Below, piece after piece: positions 1-12,420 of a DNA stretch of 64,000 bases (position 1 is its first letter; every line of letters starts with the position of its first letter). The stretch spans positions 186,001 through 250,000 of the forward strand of contig JAACJM010000069.1 of the NCBI GenBank assembly GCA_013368315.1, written 5' to 3'. The DNA comes from Tetrapyrgos nigripes (taxonomy: Eukaryota; Basidiomycota; Agaricomycetes; Agaricales; Campanellaceae). Below the pieces are notes generated by a model. The model ran no database searches and was not told the origin of the DNA. It was given only the letters and a program-made list of their open reading frames with translations. Position numbers and translations under genes: made by a program.

Positions 1-80
1 CACTAGAAAATGTGTATTTTAGGTAGACTACTGTATAGTACAACATAAGTAAGTATGAAAGTCCACTAGACTTTTCCCAA

Positions 81-3000
81 CTAGATGAATACTTGTAAAG
101 GATGCCTATCAAATGCGTTCGTACCCTCGCTCAGCTCTCCAACATCAGGGTAGAATGGTACCAAAGCATCTGATGCACCCAAATACAGCGCATTGTAAAT
201 CCGCCAATAAACCTCCCGAACCTTCCTCGCAGGGTGGAACAGTCCCTGGAGAACATAACTCAGCAGCACACCAGGGCCCAACGTTACTCGCATTGCCTCA
301 ATAGCCTCCATGACCGCCCCAATAACATGAGGAGAGGTCTCAAAACAATTCGGCCATACAAGATTCATCAGATGCAACATGGAATCTTCACATCCCAGCC
401 CAGCAACTCCCAAAGCAAGATGCTTCACAATCGTACTAGCCGTCTGACGATGAACCAAATCCCGATCCGTAAGCGCATCTTCGAGCATCGTAACCACCGA
501 ATCGCAATAGTACGCCGACTGTGGGCCGACATACTCGAAAACGAAAGCCAACGCCTTCAAGCAACCGGTTCGGACATTCAATTCTGCCGTGCGGTATTCG
601 TTCAAGATCGCTGGGATACAAGTGAAGGGACCACAAGTTTCCGCAACGATGGCGATGGCTACGGTACTGCAGACTCGACTCTGACGTTCTTGGACACGGA
701 GGTTAGTTAAGAGGACGGATAAGACGTCTTGGGGACCTAAACTCTTGGCGATATAGCCAAAAGAGTTGACAGCGGCTCGACGGATGCCTTTCTTGTGTGC
801 TTTGAGCAGGTCGAGGAGTTCAAAACAGATACGCATCCATTCACGGGCGGGAACGAATTCGGCGCCACGATCTGCGATACGACCAATCAAGTTGATGGAG
901 GCTTCTTGAACTTTTTCGTGTCTGTTACGGAGAATGGGCGTCATACGGGGTACTGTAACGGCGACATTAGTAAATGCATAAAAGAAAGATGGTCTAATGG
1001 ACACTCACAAAGATCTTTCACCGGGGGGTTCATCTGCGTCATACCAACAACGTTGGCAATAGCACCCTCAGCAGCAATGATACTACCCAACGTATCCGGA
1101 TACTCCTCTCCAAGCTGCTCAAACAGAACAAGACCCAACTTGCTAAGCAGCTGGTCTTCACCACACTGCTTGATAACAACAGCCAATCGACTTGTCAAAT
1201 CAGCAGCTTGTTGACGGACCTTGGCGCTCTTGTTGTTGAGACGCCAAAGGATAGTTGACACAATCTGGGTAAGATACGGTTTTACCCGAATGCCCAATGC
1301 ATTGACAACTGTCCCGAACCCATCCAACATAACCTGGTCTTCTGTCGTTTGTTCCTGGAAAGAGTAAATAATGCCATCGACAAGTCTGATTTCCAGTCTT
1401 TCGTCGATATCAGAAGCACCAAGGGTAGCGATGACTTTGGTGATGGTCTCCATGACCATCTTTCGGTACGGCTCAGCCTCGTCTTTCAACTCGTTCACAA
1501 TTCTGCCAACAATCTCCGAAACACCCGCTTTCTGAGCCAACTCGACAGTAGTCTCGACCACCTGCTTGTAATTCCTACGGTCGAGAGCCATACGACGGAC
1601 CCAGAACGCCTTGAAAAAGTCGGGAAGGATATCGTGTTTGATATAGTTTGGAGTGACACCTTCCGTAGCAGCACACTGCTTTACGACCTTGAGCACAATT
1701 TTCTTCATCTCTTCATCCGACGTTTGGAATTCTCGAATAAGGATCACCGTGACTTCTTTGGTATAGTAGGAAGCGTACTCTGGATCCATCAGAGGAATGA
1801 TGAAACCGATGGCTTTCAAGAACGCAGCCAACCCCTTTCCACGGTGAAGACGAATACCCAACCACAGTGGTTTAAGGACACTGTCGAAGGACTCGATACC
1901 ATAGGGAGCAGCAGCTTCAGCCAAAGCAGCCAGCCCCAAAGCAGTCATAGTCCTTACTTTCTGCTGTTCGTCGGACAACCCATGCGCGATACAGTCGACG
2001 AGGTTACGAAGGTGCGGGAGGACAGCACAACCCATCATAATGGCAATCTGCTGTACAATCCTGATACCAGTGTGTCTGGCCTGCCATGATTTCTTTGACC
2101 GGCAGACGGCTTTGAGGAAGGGAAGAAGTGAAGGGATACCCAAGGCTGAGGCGACGACGGAGAAGGCACGAGCAGTGGTGTTACGCACATACTCGTCTGC
2201 ATGGTCGATATCGGGACGCATGGTGGATATCATGTGTGCAAGACCAGCGGCTTTGGAGAGGTTGGAGATAATCTCACGACCTTCCACACGGGCGTAGTAG
2301 TCTTCGTCGATAAGCAGAGGCTCAATGACGACGAGGATTTTGTGGACGTAGGGACGAACAAGGTCATCGAGTTTGTACAAAACACGGTCGATGACTTTGA
2401 CGAGCAGATGGCGCTCCTGGTCTTCCAGAGTACGCTCCATAAGAAGGGGAAGGATCTTGTCGAAAAGGGGACCTGCACCAAATTCCCGAGCCTTGTCTGT
2501 TATTTGACGTAGGGCTGTTTTACGGACTGGAGGGGTTCCGTTTTTAATCTTCAACAAGAGCCTCATAATCTTCCTTTCTTTCATCTCGTCCACGCTCAGC
2601 TCTGTTTCATCCTCTTCTTTCAGAATTTTGGCGAAGTACTGCGCATCTTCTGGTTTGAAGAAGGCAAGATTACCGACTCCGGGAATTTCAGTAGGGAGCT
2701 CGGGTGCAAGACCAGCAGCAGCGGCCACGGCTGCAGCGTCAGAGCTTTCCTGAATGTGGAAACCACCAACTTCTGTAACCGGGGTGGCCATGAGTTTCCG
2801 AGGTTGAACGGTAGGAGCATAGCCAGGAGGAGGAGGGACAGTGGCGTAACCGGTAGCAGGAAGAACAGCGTCGAGCTCTTCGTCTGTAAGATAGCGATTG
2901 TGCTTGTCTTCCTGCATGAAGCCGGGAGCATTCATGATAATGGGAACCATAGGAGCATCTACACCACCAGAGGCAGGAGTCTGATCCCAACGCGACTTTT

Positions 3001-3598
3001 TGGGAGTTTCGGAACCTGTAACTTCAGCTGGGGTAGCATCCCAACGTGAGCGGCGTTTTTTGGGAGCAGAGGCTTCCAAAGCTTCCTTGGACCATTCTCC
3101 TGATTCGGGTTTGATGTTGGGGTCGGTGTTTTCGTCGGAAGGGTCCGGTACGTCCCATCGTCGCTTCCGCTTGGAACCAGCAGTAGATTCTTTGGGTTCA
3201 GGTTCCATAGCGACATCTTGGATCTCTGCAGCAGGAGGTGTCTTGTCGAGATCCATCTTCATCTTTCCCTCTTCTCTGTCCTTCCTCTCCTTCTCCTCAA
3301 TAGCCTTCTTCACCCGCAACTCTTCCTGCTCCAGCCGTGCCAGCCTCATAGCCTCCCTGTAGCCACCCTCCCCATCATTTCCATCTTCTGATTGCTGAAA
3401 AGCATCTGCACTGTCGAGACCGACCCGGTCGAAACGACGGTTGTGATAGTCAGACTGTCGCGCGGCTATTTGGCGCTTTGAAGCGGTTTCGGCGAAAGGA
3501 TCGACATTTTCTTCTTCGGCAAGGTCTGCAAACTCCTGCAAGATTTCCTTGGGAGCTGTATACGAGTCTATCAATCGTGGCGAGCCGGGAGAAGACAT
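81..3598 (-). CDS. SF3B1: Splicing factor 3B subunit 1 (SF3b155/Hsh155)
   Basis: Core U2 snRNP protein that helps recognise the intron branch point in the nucleus. The N-terminal third is acidic and disordered and carries several RWDxTP-type repeats ([23 protein letters not shown]). The rest is a HEAT-repeat solenoid that closely follows the human protein, including the DEQQKVRT segment that contains human K700 and the VKDLLPRMTPIL segment. Two exons (3598-1009 and 952-81) flank a 56-bp GT-AG intron; joining them restores the conserved reading frame. Predicted length is 1,153 aa, against about 1,300 in human. The ATG at 3598 was chosen because [13 protein letters not shown] begins the conserved N terminus; the frame is open for 25 codons upstream but without recognisable sequence. 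It is divergent from ARPC2. Confidence 0.97.
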
Positions 3599-3675
3599 TA
3601 TACCTGAGAGATAGTGGTAGTTGACCAGAGAGAGGTGGTGAGTCAGATTCCCACGGCTTTGTCCTCTCCGCAACC
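3599..3675. promoter_or_regulatory. Shared 77-bp divergent promoter region, SF3B1/ARPC2
   Basis: Only 77 bp separate the start codons of SF3B1 (-) and ARPC2 (+). Both 5' UTRs and the core promoters must lie here or overlap the opposite gene. No TATA box is evident. Co-regulation is an inference. Confidence 0.6.
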
Positions 3676-4850
3676 ATGATTCTCCTAGAGGTGACCTTTT
3701 TTTTCGTTTTTATTCCCTACTCGTAATCTAATGCCTGGCTAGTCACACAATGTCATTATCCAGACCACTCTTGGAGAGAAAATTGCAAAGTAATATCCTT
3801 GCATTTGCAGTCCTTACATCTCGCTCATTCAGTAAAGACCTTCCTCTCTAGACGTCTCATTTGTAGATTATGACGGTGTGCGATTCCATCTCTCAACACC
3901 CGAGCGCAAGACCCTTCTCCTACTCTCTATGCACACTCGTTGCTGGGATCAACTCGTCCAATATGGCGCTCTTGACGTATTGAAGAGGGAGTATGGATCG
4001 CTTCTAAAACCATCCTCCGAGCCAGAATATAACGTCAGTCTGGAGATTGACTTGGAACAGATTCCTTCTGGCGCAGGTGTGTCTCGATTTCTTCATGTCT
4101 GACGCCCAGCTCACATCACAGCACAGAGGAACGTGACGCTTTCATCTTGTCCATAGCTCTCTTCAAACGCAACGCTCTCGCAGCACCCTTCGAACTCGCG
4201 TTCAACACCCAGAAGCAGCTGGAAGCTTCTGGCTCCGGTCAAGGAGAGTTGATGGAGATTCACTATCGCGATGAAGAAGCGATATACGTTCAGGCGTCCG
4301 CTGATCGAGTTACCGCCATTTTCTCGACAGTCTTCGCAGATGAGACTGATCGTATCTATGGAAAAGTGTTTTTGCAGGTGTGTTTTCCTTGTATATGCGT
4401 CCAACCTGTCCTCTGATCTATGCCATCCTCAGGAATTCGTCGACGCCAGACGTCAACCAGCTATTCAGAACGCTCCTCAAGTCCTTTATTCCAACCGAGA
4501 CCCCCCTCTTGAAATCCGTCACCTCGCTTTGCGTAACAGTGAAGATATCGGTTATGTTACTTTCGTTCTCTTCCCGCGTCACTTCTCCAACCCCTCGGTC
4601 CAACATGCAACGATCTCTCATATTCAGCTTTTCCGTGATTACTTGCACTATCACATCAAATGTTCCAAGGCCTATATGCATTCTAGGATGAGACATCGTG
4701 TTGCAGAGTTCCAGAAGGTTTTGAACCGTGCCAAGCAAGAGGTAGCGACCGGTGAGAAGAAGACCGTCACGTATGTGGATTTCGTTCGTTGTTGTGAGGC
4801 AGCTACTGACTACTTTCACCAACAGTGGAAGAACGATGGTGTCACGATAA
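3676..4850 (+). CDS. ARPC2: Arp2/3 complex subunit 2 (p34-Arc/Arc35)
   Basis: Structural subunit of the Arp2/3 actin-nucleating complex, contacting mother and daughter filaments in cortical actin patches. I reconstruct six exons (3676-3690, 3743-3789, 3838-4076, 4127-4377, 4433-4770, 4826-4850) giving 304 aa; human has 300. The first exon encodes only MILLE, the family's N terminus, followed by [15 protein letters not shown]. Diagnostic blocks are [26 protein letters not shown] and the spliced end KTVTGRTMVSR. The acceptor of the second intron (3790-3837) would be the weak AAG at 3837; it is the only nearby choice that keeps frame. Convergent with the kinase gene 163 bp downstream. Confidence 0.93.
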
Positions 4851-5013
4851 AGTGTAGAATGACCTGCTCCATGAATGTACTTTGTATTAATGCAACCCTT
4901 ATTTCGGATGGACTTTGGCCTTGACTTCAAACTGACACATTTGAATTCGCAAAACCGCCTAGCTATAGTACAATGGATAGTACATGTACAACAATGAGTG
5001 CTTGGTCCTTATC

Positions 5014-7433
5014 CTACAACACCCTGGAAGACACCCCGAACCTCGGACTCCTACTAACCGCAACCTGATCGGGCGTCTTACTCCCAATCACATCCAACGT
5101 CCATTCCTCCTTCAAACACCTATACACACCCTTGAAACCCTCCATAGGCCCCTTCTCATGCACCATCACCAAAAACAAATCTCCGTCATCCTGCCTCGCA
5201 GTCGACCGTCGAATGTCTACACGAAATTTGAGTAGTTTAACTGTGACTGGGGTCCGTCCATTACCAATGTTGTGAGTATTACAATCCAACTTGCACTTCA
5301 GTGCACCCAACCCCGACCCAGAGCCATTATTCTCAACATCTTCGACAATAGACACGCGCACATCCATCGCCATCAACAGCCGCCTACACTCGTTCCTTGT
5401 CGTTTGTATCGCATGTGTGGAACGTAAGGTGTATGCACTTGGTTTGGCGAATTTGAAGACATTGCTGAACCAGGCCGCTCGAGGTCCAGAGGTTGGCGTT
5501 AGCAAAGGATTCGGAGGAGCGTAAGCGTTAGAGCGAGTGGAGAATGCAGAGCGAGGTGTCAATAAATTTGAAGAACGCGTTGAGCTGCCAGTGGTGTTGA
5601 CAGAGACTCGAGTCTGAACAGATGAAGGAGTGTCAAGGAAGCGTTTTTTCCGAAGTTTCGATACACGAGGTGTAAGAAAACCGAAAGGAGCGGCATTTTC
5701 TTCTTCGCCAAGTATAGCATCGACGATGAGATACTCTTCTGCTTCTTCGTCATCGTCGAGGAACGTTATGTCGATGACAGGACGCGGAGTTCGGCTCTGA
5801 GCCTTTGAACGCACATTGAGTGGTAGAGTCCCTCGGTGTGTCAGGTTCTGGTCTGAGTCCGAGCAATGTCCTCCTCCATTGACAATGCCGAAAGGAGCTC
5901 GCTGCGACAGCTTGTCTGGAGTAGCCATGGTCTCTACCTGAGCAGAAAATGATTGTCCATTCATAGTCCTATCCTTGATAATCTCGTTCATCAACATCAG
6001 ACTTGGAGACATGGCGTCCTCCAGTACACGAAGTCCACCTGAAGCACCCAGGCTGAGGTTCTGTTGCTCTCCACGCGTGCAGTGACCGAGCATCCCAAAC
6101 GACGAGTCGTCCGACATAGCCTCTGGTATCTTTCCTTTTCGTGCTCGCCGCGGAGTCGGTGGTCCCGCCCTTGGAGGCAACGAAGAAGGAGAAGGCCTCA
6201 GTTCGGATTCCATGGAAGCCAAAGCCATCTTCCTCGCCGCACGCCTCGCTTCCCGTTTCCGATTTCTCTCAGCTAGTATCACCTGTTCCTGTTTATGACA
6301 TTCTTCCAATCGTTTTCGGCGATATTCGAACAAGAGATGATACACGCCCTTTTGCCAGTTTTGCTCTGGACTCAGAAGACTGTCAATCAGGTCCGATTCT
6401 GGATGTCCTCTCCAGAGAGTACAAAGGTTTTGGAATAACTCTAGGTCAACGTCCTCGCGAGATCTGAGAGGGCGGGAGATTTGTTCCAGTGTGAGAGTGG
6501 GTAGGCTAGTTGATTTGAGAGGCTGAGATAGGAAAAATGGATGTTCTTGGACTTCAGCTAGTGTGATTCGTTCTTCAGGATCGCTTTCGAGCATTTTGAT
6601 GATAAGATCTTGTGCGAGGGGGTCTAGGTCAGATGGAAGCTCGAAATATCCATCAAGGATGGCGGGAATCAAGTCTTCGATATCATCCCGATCGAAGGGC
6701 AGACGTCCAACGAGCAATGCGAAGAGAATGATGCCACACGACCATACATCCGCGATGATACCATCATAGCTCATTCCCCTGAGGACCTCTGGTGCGGTAT
6801 AGTGAGGACTCCCACATGCAGTCTGGAGAAGCTTCTCAGATTGAAACGCAGCCAGCCCAAAGTCGGCTATCTTGACGTTCCTAGCAGAGTCTAGTAGGAT
6901 GTTTTCCGGCTTGAGATCCCGATGAGCAACGTTGAATCGATGGCAGTAGTCGACAGCGAGGACGAGTTGTTGAAAGTAGGATAGGGCTTCAGGAATGGGT
7001 AACGCTCCGTTGTCGCATAGATATTCGAAAAGTTCGCCACCTTGGACATATTCTAGTACGAGATAGAGTTCGTCTGGGAGATCCCAGACATCATACAGTC
7101 GCATGATGTTGGGGTGTTCGATGAGTTTCATAATAATGACTTCTCGCTGCATAGCAATTTCTCTCTGTTCGGCCTCGAAACCAGCATCATCAAGAGCTGA
7201 GGTACGAGAACAGAAGGAGTTTTTAGGAATGATCTTGATAGCTGCCATTTGACCTGTTTTAGCGTTCCTTGCTACCCTTACGCGACCTGGCCAAAAGGGC
7301 ATCAGTTGGATGTATTGAGCGAGTCGAGGCCTATCATACCATGCGCGCCTTGACCGAGTGTCCTTCCCAACTTCCAGTTGCCAATCTGTTTGGGGTCTTC
7401 TCTACCTCGGCCAAGGAAATGAGGAGTCATCAT
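5014..7433 (-). CDS. CAMK/AMPK-group Ser/Thr kinase, Gin4/Hsl1/Cdr2-like
   Basis: Two exons (7433-7340 and 7286-5014) with a 53-bp intron give 788 aa. The N-terminal kinase domain (about residues 20-275) is complete: glycine-rich LGQGAHGRV, lysine in AAIKII, catalytic AHRDLKPEN, DFG, and the activation segment ending CGSPHYTAPEVL. The long middle is low-complexity. The last 120 or so residues look folded and resemble the KA1-type lipid-binding C terminus of Gin4/Hsl1/Kcc4 and Cdr2 kinases, which act at the septin or cell cortex to relieve Wee1. The domain order supports this family; exact orthology is an inference. Start at one of two adjacent ATGs (7433 or 7430). The frame is open to 7553 upstream, so a longer N terminus cannot be excluded. 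Confidence 0.85.
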
Positions 7434-7643
7434 ATGGATAGAATGTAGTATAGATATGGTTTTAGAATGTTGAGTGGTGGAATAGGAACGGCAGGGCGGG
7501 AAGTTCACACAAAGGGTCGGGAGCGGGACCGACGAGTGGACAAAGAACGCCAAATAACACGCATACGCGTCGACTCCGAGTCACGGGTTTGACTCACGTC
7601 TTCATTCAGAACAGTGACGACCATAAGTTTAACTAACCTCAAG
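7434..7643. promoter_or_regulatory. Divergent intergenic region, kinase/LIG4
   Basis: About 210 bp between the start codons of the divergent kinase and DNA ligase IV genes. It must carry both promoters. I see no clear motif. Confidence 0.4.
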
Positions 7644-10600
7644 ATGCAGCCCACACCTGCACCATCATCTCCTCCAAAGTCTTCAGCACCAGCAGTCAAG
7701 ACAGAAGATGAACCATATCTACAAGCACCCCACAACATAGGCAGTGCCCCTTTTCGAGTGTTAGTAGGGCTTTTTAACAGGCTCCAGAATGAGCGCAAAC
7801 AAGATAGAAGAGCGAAGGCATTGTTGTCGTGGTTTAATGTATGTTGTCCTTACAGCCTGGTTTGTGAAGTCTGTTTATATATTCGCGCCAGCATTGGAGA
7901 GAGGAAGTCGGTAGTGACCTATATCCAGTCCTGCGGTTGTTACTTCCTCAGGCATGTACATTCCGAATTTCAAATGGTATAGTTCCTAATGAATCTTTCA
8001 TGTCATCTAGAAAGACCGCGAGCGCTCTGTGTATGGCTTGAAGGAAGCAAATATTGCCAACGCGTACATCAAGCTCATCCCACTGAACAAAAAGGACCCT
8101 GATGCGGTGCGACTGAAGAATTGGAAGAGGCCAACCGAGCGTGATGTATGTACAGGCATCTTGCTCAAAAGAATACGATACTAATCCCTAGCTAGAGAAC
8201 CGCTGGTGACTTCCCTACCGTCTTATACGAGGTAGTCTATAAACGGTCCTCAGTGATCGACGAAACTTTGACAGTGGATGAGCTGAATGACCTTCTTGAC
8301 GAGCTTTCTAAATCCACCGGAAGAGAGTATGTCTCGTCATCATGTGTAGTGCATGCTTTGGCTCTAAATCGACACATTGCAGACATTCTGAGACGCGAAT
8401 GAAGGTTTTGACGCGCATATATAATCGTACCACACCCGAAGAGCAGAAGTGGATTGTCAGAATCATCTTGAAAGGTGCGTGTCCTTTGGTTGAGATTAGT
8501 GTTGGCCACTCAACGCCCACAGACCTCGTCATTTCCGTCAAAGAAACAACCGTGTTTCGAATTTTTCATCCTGATGCCCAAGATTTGTACAATACTTGTT
8601 CAGATTTGAAGAAAGTTGCATGGACGCTCTGGGACCCATCCTATAGACTTGATGAAGAAGTACGTCCATTTTTATTCCAAGTGTCCTATAGCTTGCCTAC
8701 TGCCGTGTTGTGCAGGAAAAAAATATTCGGCTATTCCACCCCTTTGCACCCATGTTGTGCATGCGGCCCAAGGCACTGGAAGTGACTGTCAAGGAAATGC
8801 GCGGCAATGAGTTCTTCATCGAAGAGAAGCTGGACGGAGAAAGGATGCAGGTTCATAAACGAGGGAACCAATACTTTTACTGCTCAAGGTCAGCCCACCC
8901 TTTCTTAATCGTTTCAGCTTCTGACAGCCAAATAGGAAGGGCAAAAACTATACCTATCTCTACGGTGCAAGCCCTGAAGAAGGCAGTCTGACGCCCTATC
9001 TTCACAAGGCATTTGATCCTCGAGTAGAAGAGTCAGTCCCTTACATTCTCGAGTTCAAAGCAATTCCCGTTCTGACTATTTCGCCTTTCAGCATCATATT
9101 GGATGGAGAAATGCTTGTCTGGGACCCAATTTCCGAAAGAAACCTTCCTTTTGGTACTTTGAAGACAGCAGCAGGCGGTATGTCAGTTTTGACTTGTGCC
9201 TATTGTAGCTGAAGCCTTCCTTCTTTGTAGATAAATCCAAGAAGCAACACAACCCTCGCCCATGCTGTAAGTCAATGTTTGCCCCATCGTGTTCTTGCGT
9301 CGCTCTCATTTTTTTACAGTCAAGATATTCGACTTACTGTACTTGAACGGAATGTCCTTGATTAACAAAACGGTCTCCTTCCGCAAGAAGAACATGCGTT
9401 CATGCGTTCAAGAAATCAAGGGCCGTGTCGAATTCACTATCGAATTACGTGGGAGGACAGCTAAAGATATCAGGGAGAAGATGGACGAGATCATGGAAAA
9501 CCGAGGAGAAGGACTTGTTGTCAAACATCCCAAGTCTACCTATGTCTTGAACGGAAGGAACAAAGACTGGATCAAGGTACTTCATTGTCGTGAGTCGTCT
9601 GAAAATAAGTTGACTGAAGATACCTTCAAGGTCAAACCTGAATATATGGTATGAAAACCACCCCTGGATTCGGAGCTCTTCTCACTTCGTCATAGGACAA
9701 CATGGGCGAGACTGTGGATGTCTTGGTGGTCGGTACGTCTCATACTTCTTGCGTTAGCAAGTATATTCACTTCAACATTTGAATAGCTGGCAACTACGGA
9801 TCAGGTACCAGAGGAGGCGGGGTCTCGACGCTCGTTTGTGCTGTTCTGGATGACAGGCGTCTGGACGATGATGAGCCCAAGTAGGTCCCATGGTCATTCA
9901 ATCACTTGTGAGCGATCTAACCACCCATGTCAATCAGATATAGTACCTTTGTGCGCATAGGTACAGGACTGAGTTACGCTGACTATGCATGGATCCGCAG
10001 CTTGCCCTGGAAACCTCGAGACCCCAAGAATCCGCCCGAATGGCTGCAGACAGCCAAGAAAGGCCAAGAAGATAAAGGTGACGTTTATCTGGAACCGCAC
10101 GAGTATGTGTTTGCGCCCGTCATTTCGAAAGAAGACTGGACAAGGCTAATATCTTGTACTCAGATCATTCATTCTGAAAGTCAAGGCGGCGGAGATTGTT
10201 CCCTCAGGTAGCTTTGAGTCTATTGTTATGTATTTTTATCAGGAGAAGCTATCCCATTTTTCTAGACCAGTACCACATGGGCTATACAATGCGCTTCCCT
10301 CGAGCCCTTTCTGCACGCGAAGACAAAGGCGTCGAAGACTGCATGACTGCTCAAGGTACAATGGAGAGCTGCTTTCGAGTCTGCTTGATTAAATGACGGA
10401 ATTCCAGAGGTTCTCGACAGCATTAAAACGGAAAGAAAAAGGAAGCTGAGTGACGATGGTACTGAACCGTAAGCGTGAACAGCTTTTTGGGGTGCTGCAG
10501 AACCATTTAGCATGATTGCCACAGGGAGGTCAAGAAAAAGCGCAAGGGGACTGCGAAGAAGGTAAGCCCTTGATCAGGAACAAACCCCTTCTGCAAATCG

Positions 10601-12140
10601 TTGACAAATCCAGCCGATGGTCATCGGCCACCGAGTCAACCTCAAGGATGTTGAAATTGTGTCCAACATCTTCGAGGGGTTGAAATTTGGTACGTCATTT
10701 GCTGTTTGTCCACCAAACGCGCCGCTGATCATTCTACGTGGTCAGTTGTTGTGGCTGACCCGAAATCAAGGACTCGGGAAGAAGATAGGGAGAATCTGTA
10801 TCGAATGTGAGAACCGGTACCTTTTTTTATTAGCACTCACAACTGAACGGTGGACGGCCAGAATTCACGCTAACGGCGGCGGCTATCTCCAGCATCAACC
10901 TGCTAACCACAATCCAGATTTGTTCATTGTGTATGGTGGTGTCACTACTCGTATGTTTATCACACTTGGTTTGATAGTGGAATCATTCTCATTGATTATC
11001 AGCCCATGATTTACGGCTGACTATTGGCAAGGGTGTATACGACATCTTGAAACCAAGATGGATTACAGATTCCGTTGCCTTAGGTATGCAAGCACCTTTG
11101 CGGAAAAAGTAATGTTGTTTGATTCCGTCATGAACATTTCATCAACTATTGACCTGTCAGGTATTTCTTCCATGCCACGGTGGAGCGAAAAGAAAATGAA
11201 GAATACGACGAGGGCGACGAGGAGGATGGAGAAGACCATGAAGATCAAACGGCTATTGATGTTCCACCCCTACCCGCCGAAGAACCCCAGATCGAAGTAA
11301 AGACAGAAGTGAAGACAGAAGAGATGGACCCGGAGATGGCCAAGTGGTTCCAAGACGCTCCATCAAAAGCGGGAAGCAGCAAAGCGAAATCCCCCGAACC
11401 AGATTCTGAAACTGAGCCTGATTCAGACAACACGGATGTCGCGGAAGAAGGCGAGAATGTGGATGAAGACGAATTTGAGAAAGACGACAATACGCAGCAG
11501 CATGCACAGGATATAAGTCCTGCAGATGACTCGGAAGGACCTAAAGACGTGAAAATGGGAGAGGATGATGACGCGATGGAGTATGACAGCGAGCTCATTT
11601 TCAAACATTTGTAAGTCCAACTGCCTCTTCTGATAAAGTTTGTGACACTTACACTGTCAGGTGTTTTTATCTCGACTCTCCGAGCAACGCACATCAGCAT
11701 GGGATGCCGGTTAAGATCAAGCATGAGAAAGAGATAGATCAGAGGTGAGTTGGTATGTTGGTTGATCATGATCTAAGTAGACGGTTTAATTGTTGTTGAT
11801 TAGCTTCAGTGAAGTGAGCGAGATGATCACTCGGCTTGGAGGTCGTGTCGTCGACCTAGATGAGCCCAAACTCACTCATGTCGTGATCGACAAGCGTGAT
11901 GCGAGTCGTCGACAGGAATTGATGAGCCGGACCTCCAAGTGCGTTGATATTTTACCCATGACCAGCTCAAGGAACTGACGCAACGGGTTAGACCCAAACG
12001 CCGCCATCTGATTCTGTCCGAATATATTGTTGCTTGTGTTGCAGAAAGATCTCTCCTGAACGAAGATGGTAGGTACCAAGAATGAGTGTAGTGGTACTGT
12101 CTCTGATTAGCTTTGGCCTGAAACAGAATTTGAACCATGA
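7644..12140 (+). CDS. LIG4: DNA ligase IV
   Basis: ATP-dependent ligase that seals double-strand breaks in non-homologous end joining with Xrcc4/Lif1. About 28 short exons can be joined in one frame. Order: N-terminal DNA-binding domain (KDRERSVYGLKE near residue 85), nucleotidyltransferase motif I with the adenylated lysine in EEKLDGERM, the ENRGEGLVVKHP and KPEYMDNMGETVDVLVVAGNY blocks, OB fold, then two BRCT domains (one after MVIGHRVNLKD, one containing SFSEVSEMITRLGGRV) separated by a very acidic linker. The gene ends in NEDEFEP and a TGA. The intron at 7952-8010 must use a GC donor. The start could also be the in-frame ATG at 7614. Confidence 0.95.
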
Positions 12141-12420
12141 AGCTTTGAAGTCGTATGTAAATGCCTGAAGCTTTGTAGTATATTTTGTATATATCAGTTC
12201 GGGTAATGATACCAAGCGTGTCAATGATGCCGGTCGGAGTTGGTTGATTATTTTGCCATTTGTATTTTCGGGCTTGTCCTCCTTCCCTCGTCATTGCCAG
12301 GCAGTGCCTCGCTCAGGTCCTCGTCGATACGATCAGCGACCCAGCCTTCTGCTGTCTATAGTGTCTTTTATATTCTCCTCTTTATCGTCTCGTCACCACT
12401 CGGTAGCTTCGACTCCGTCC

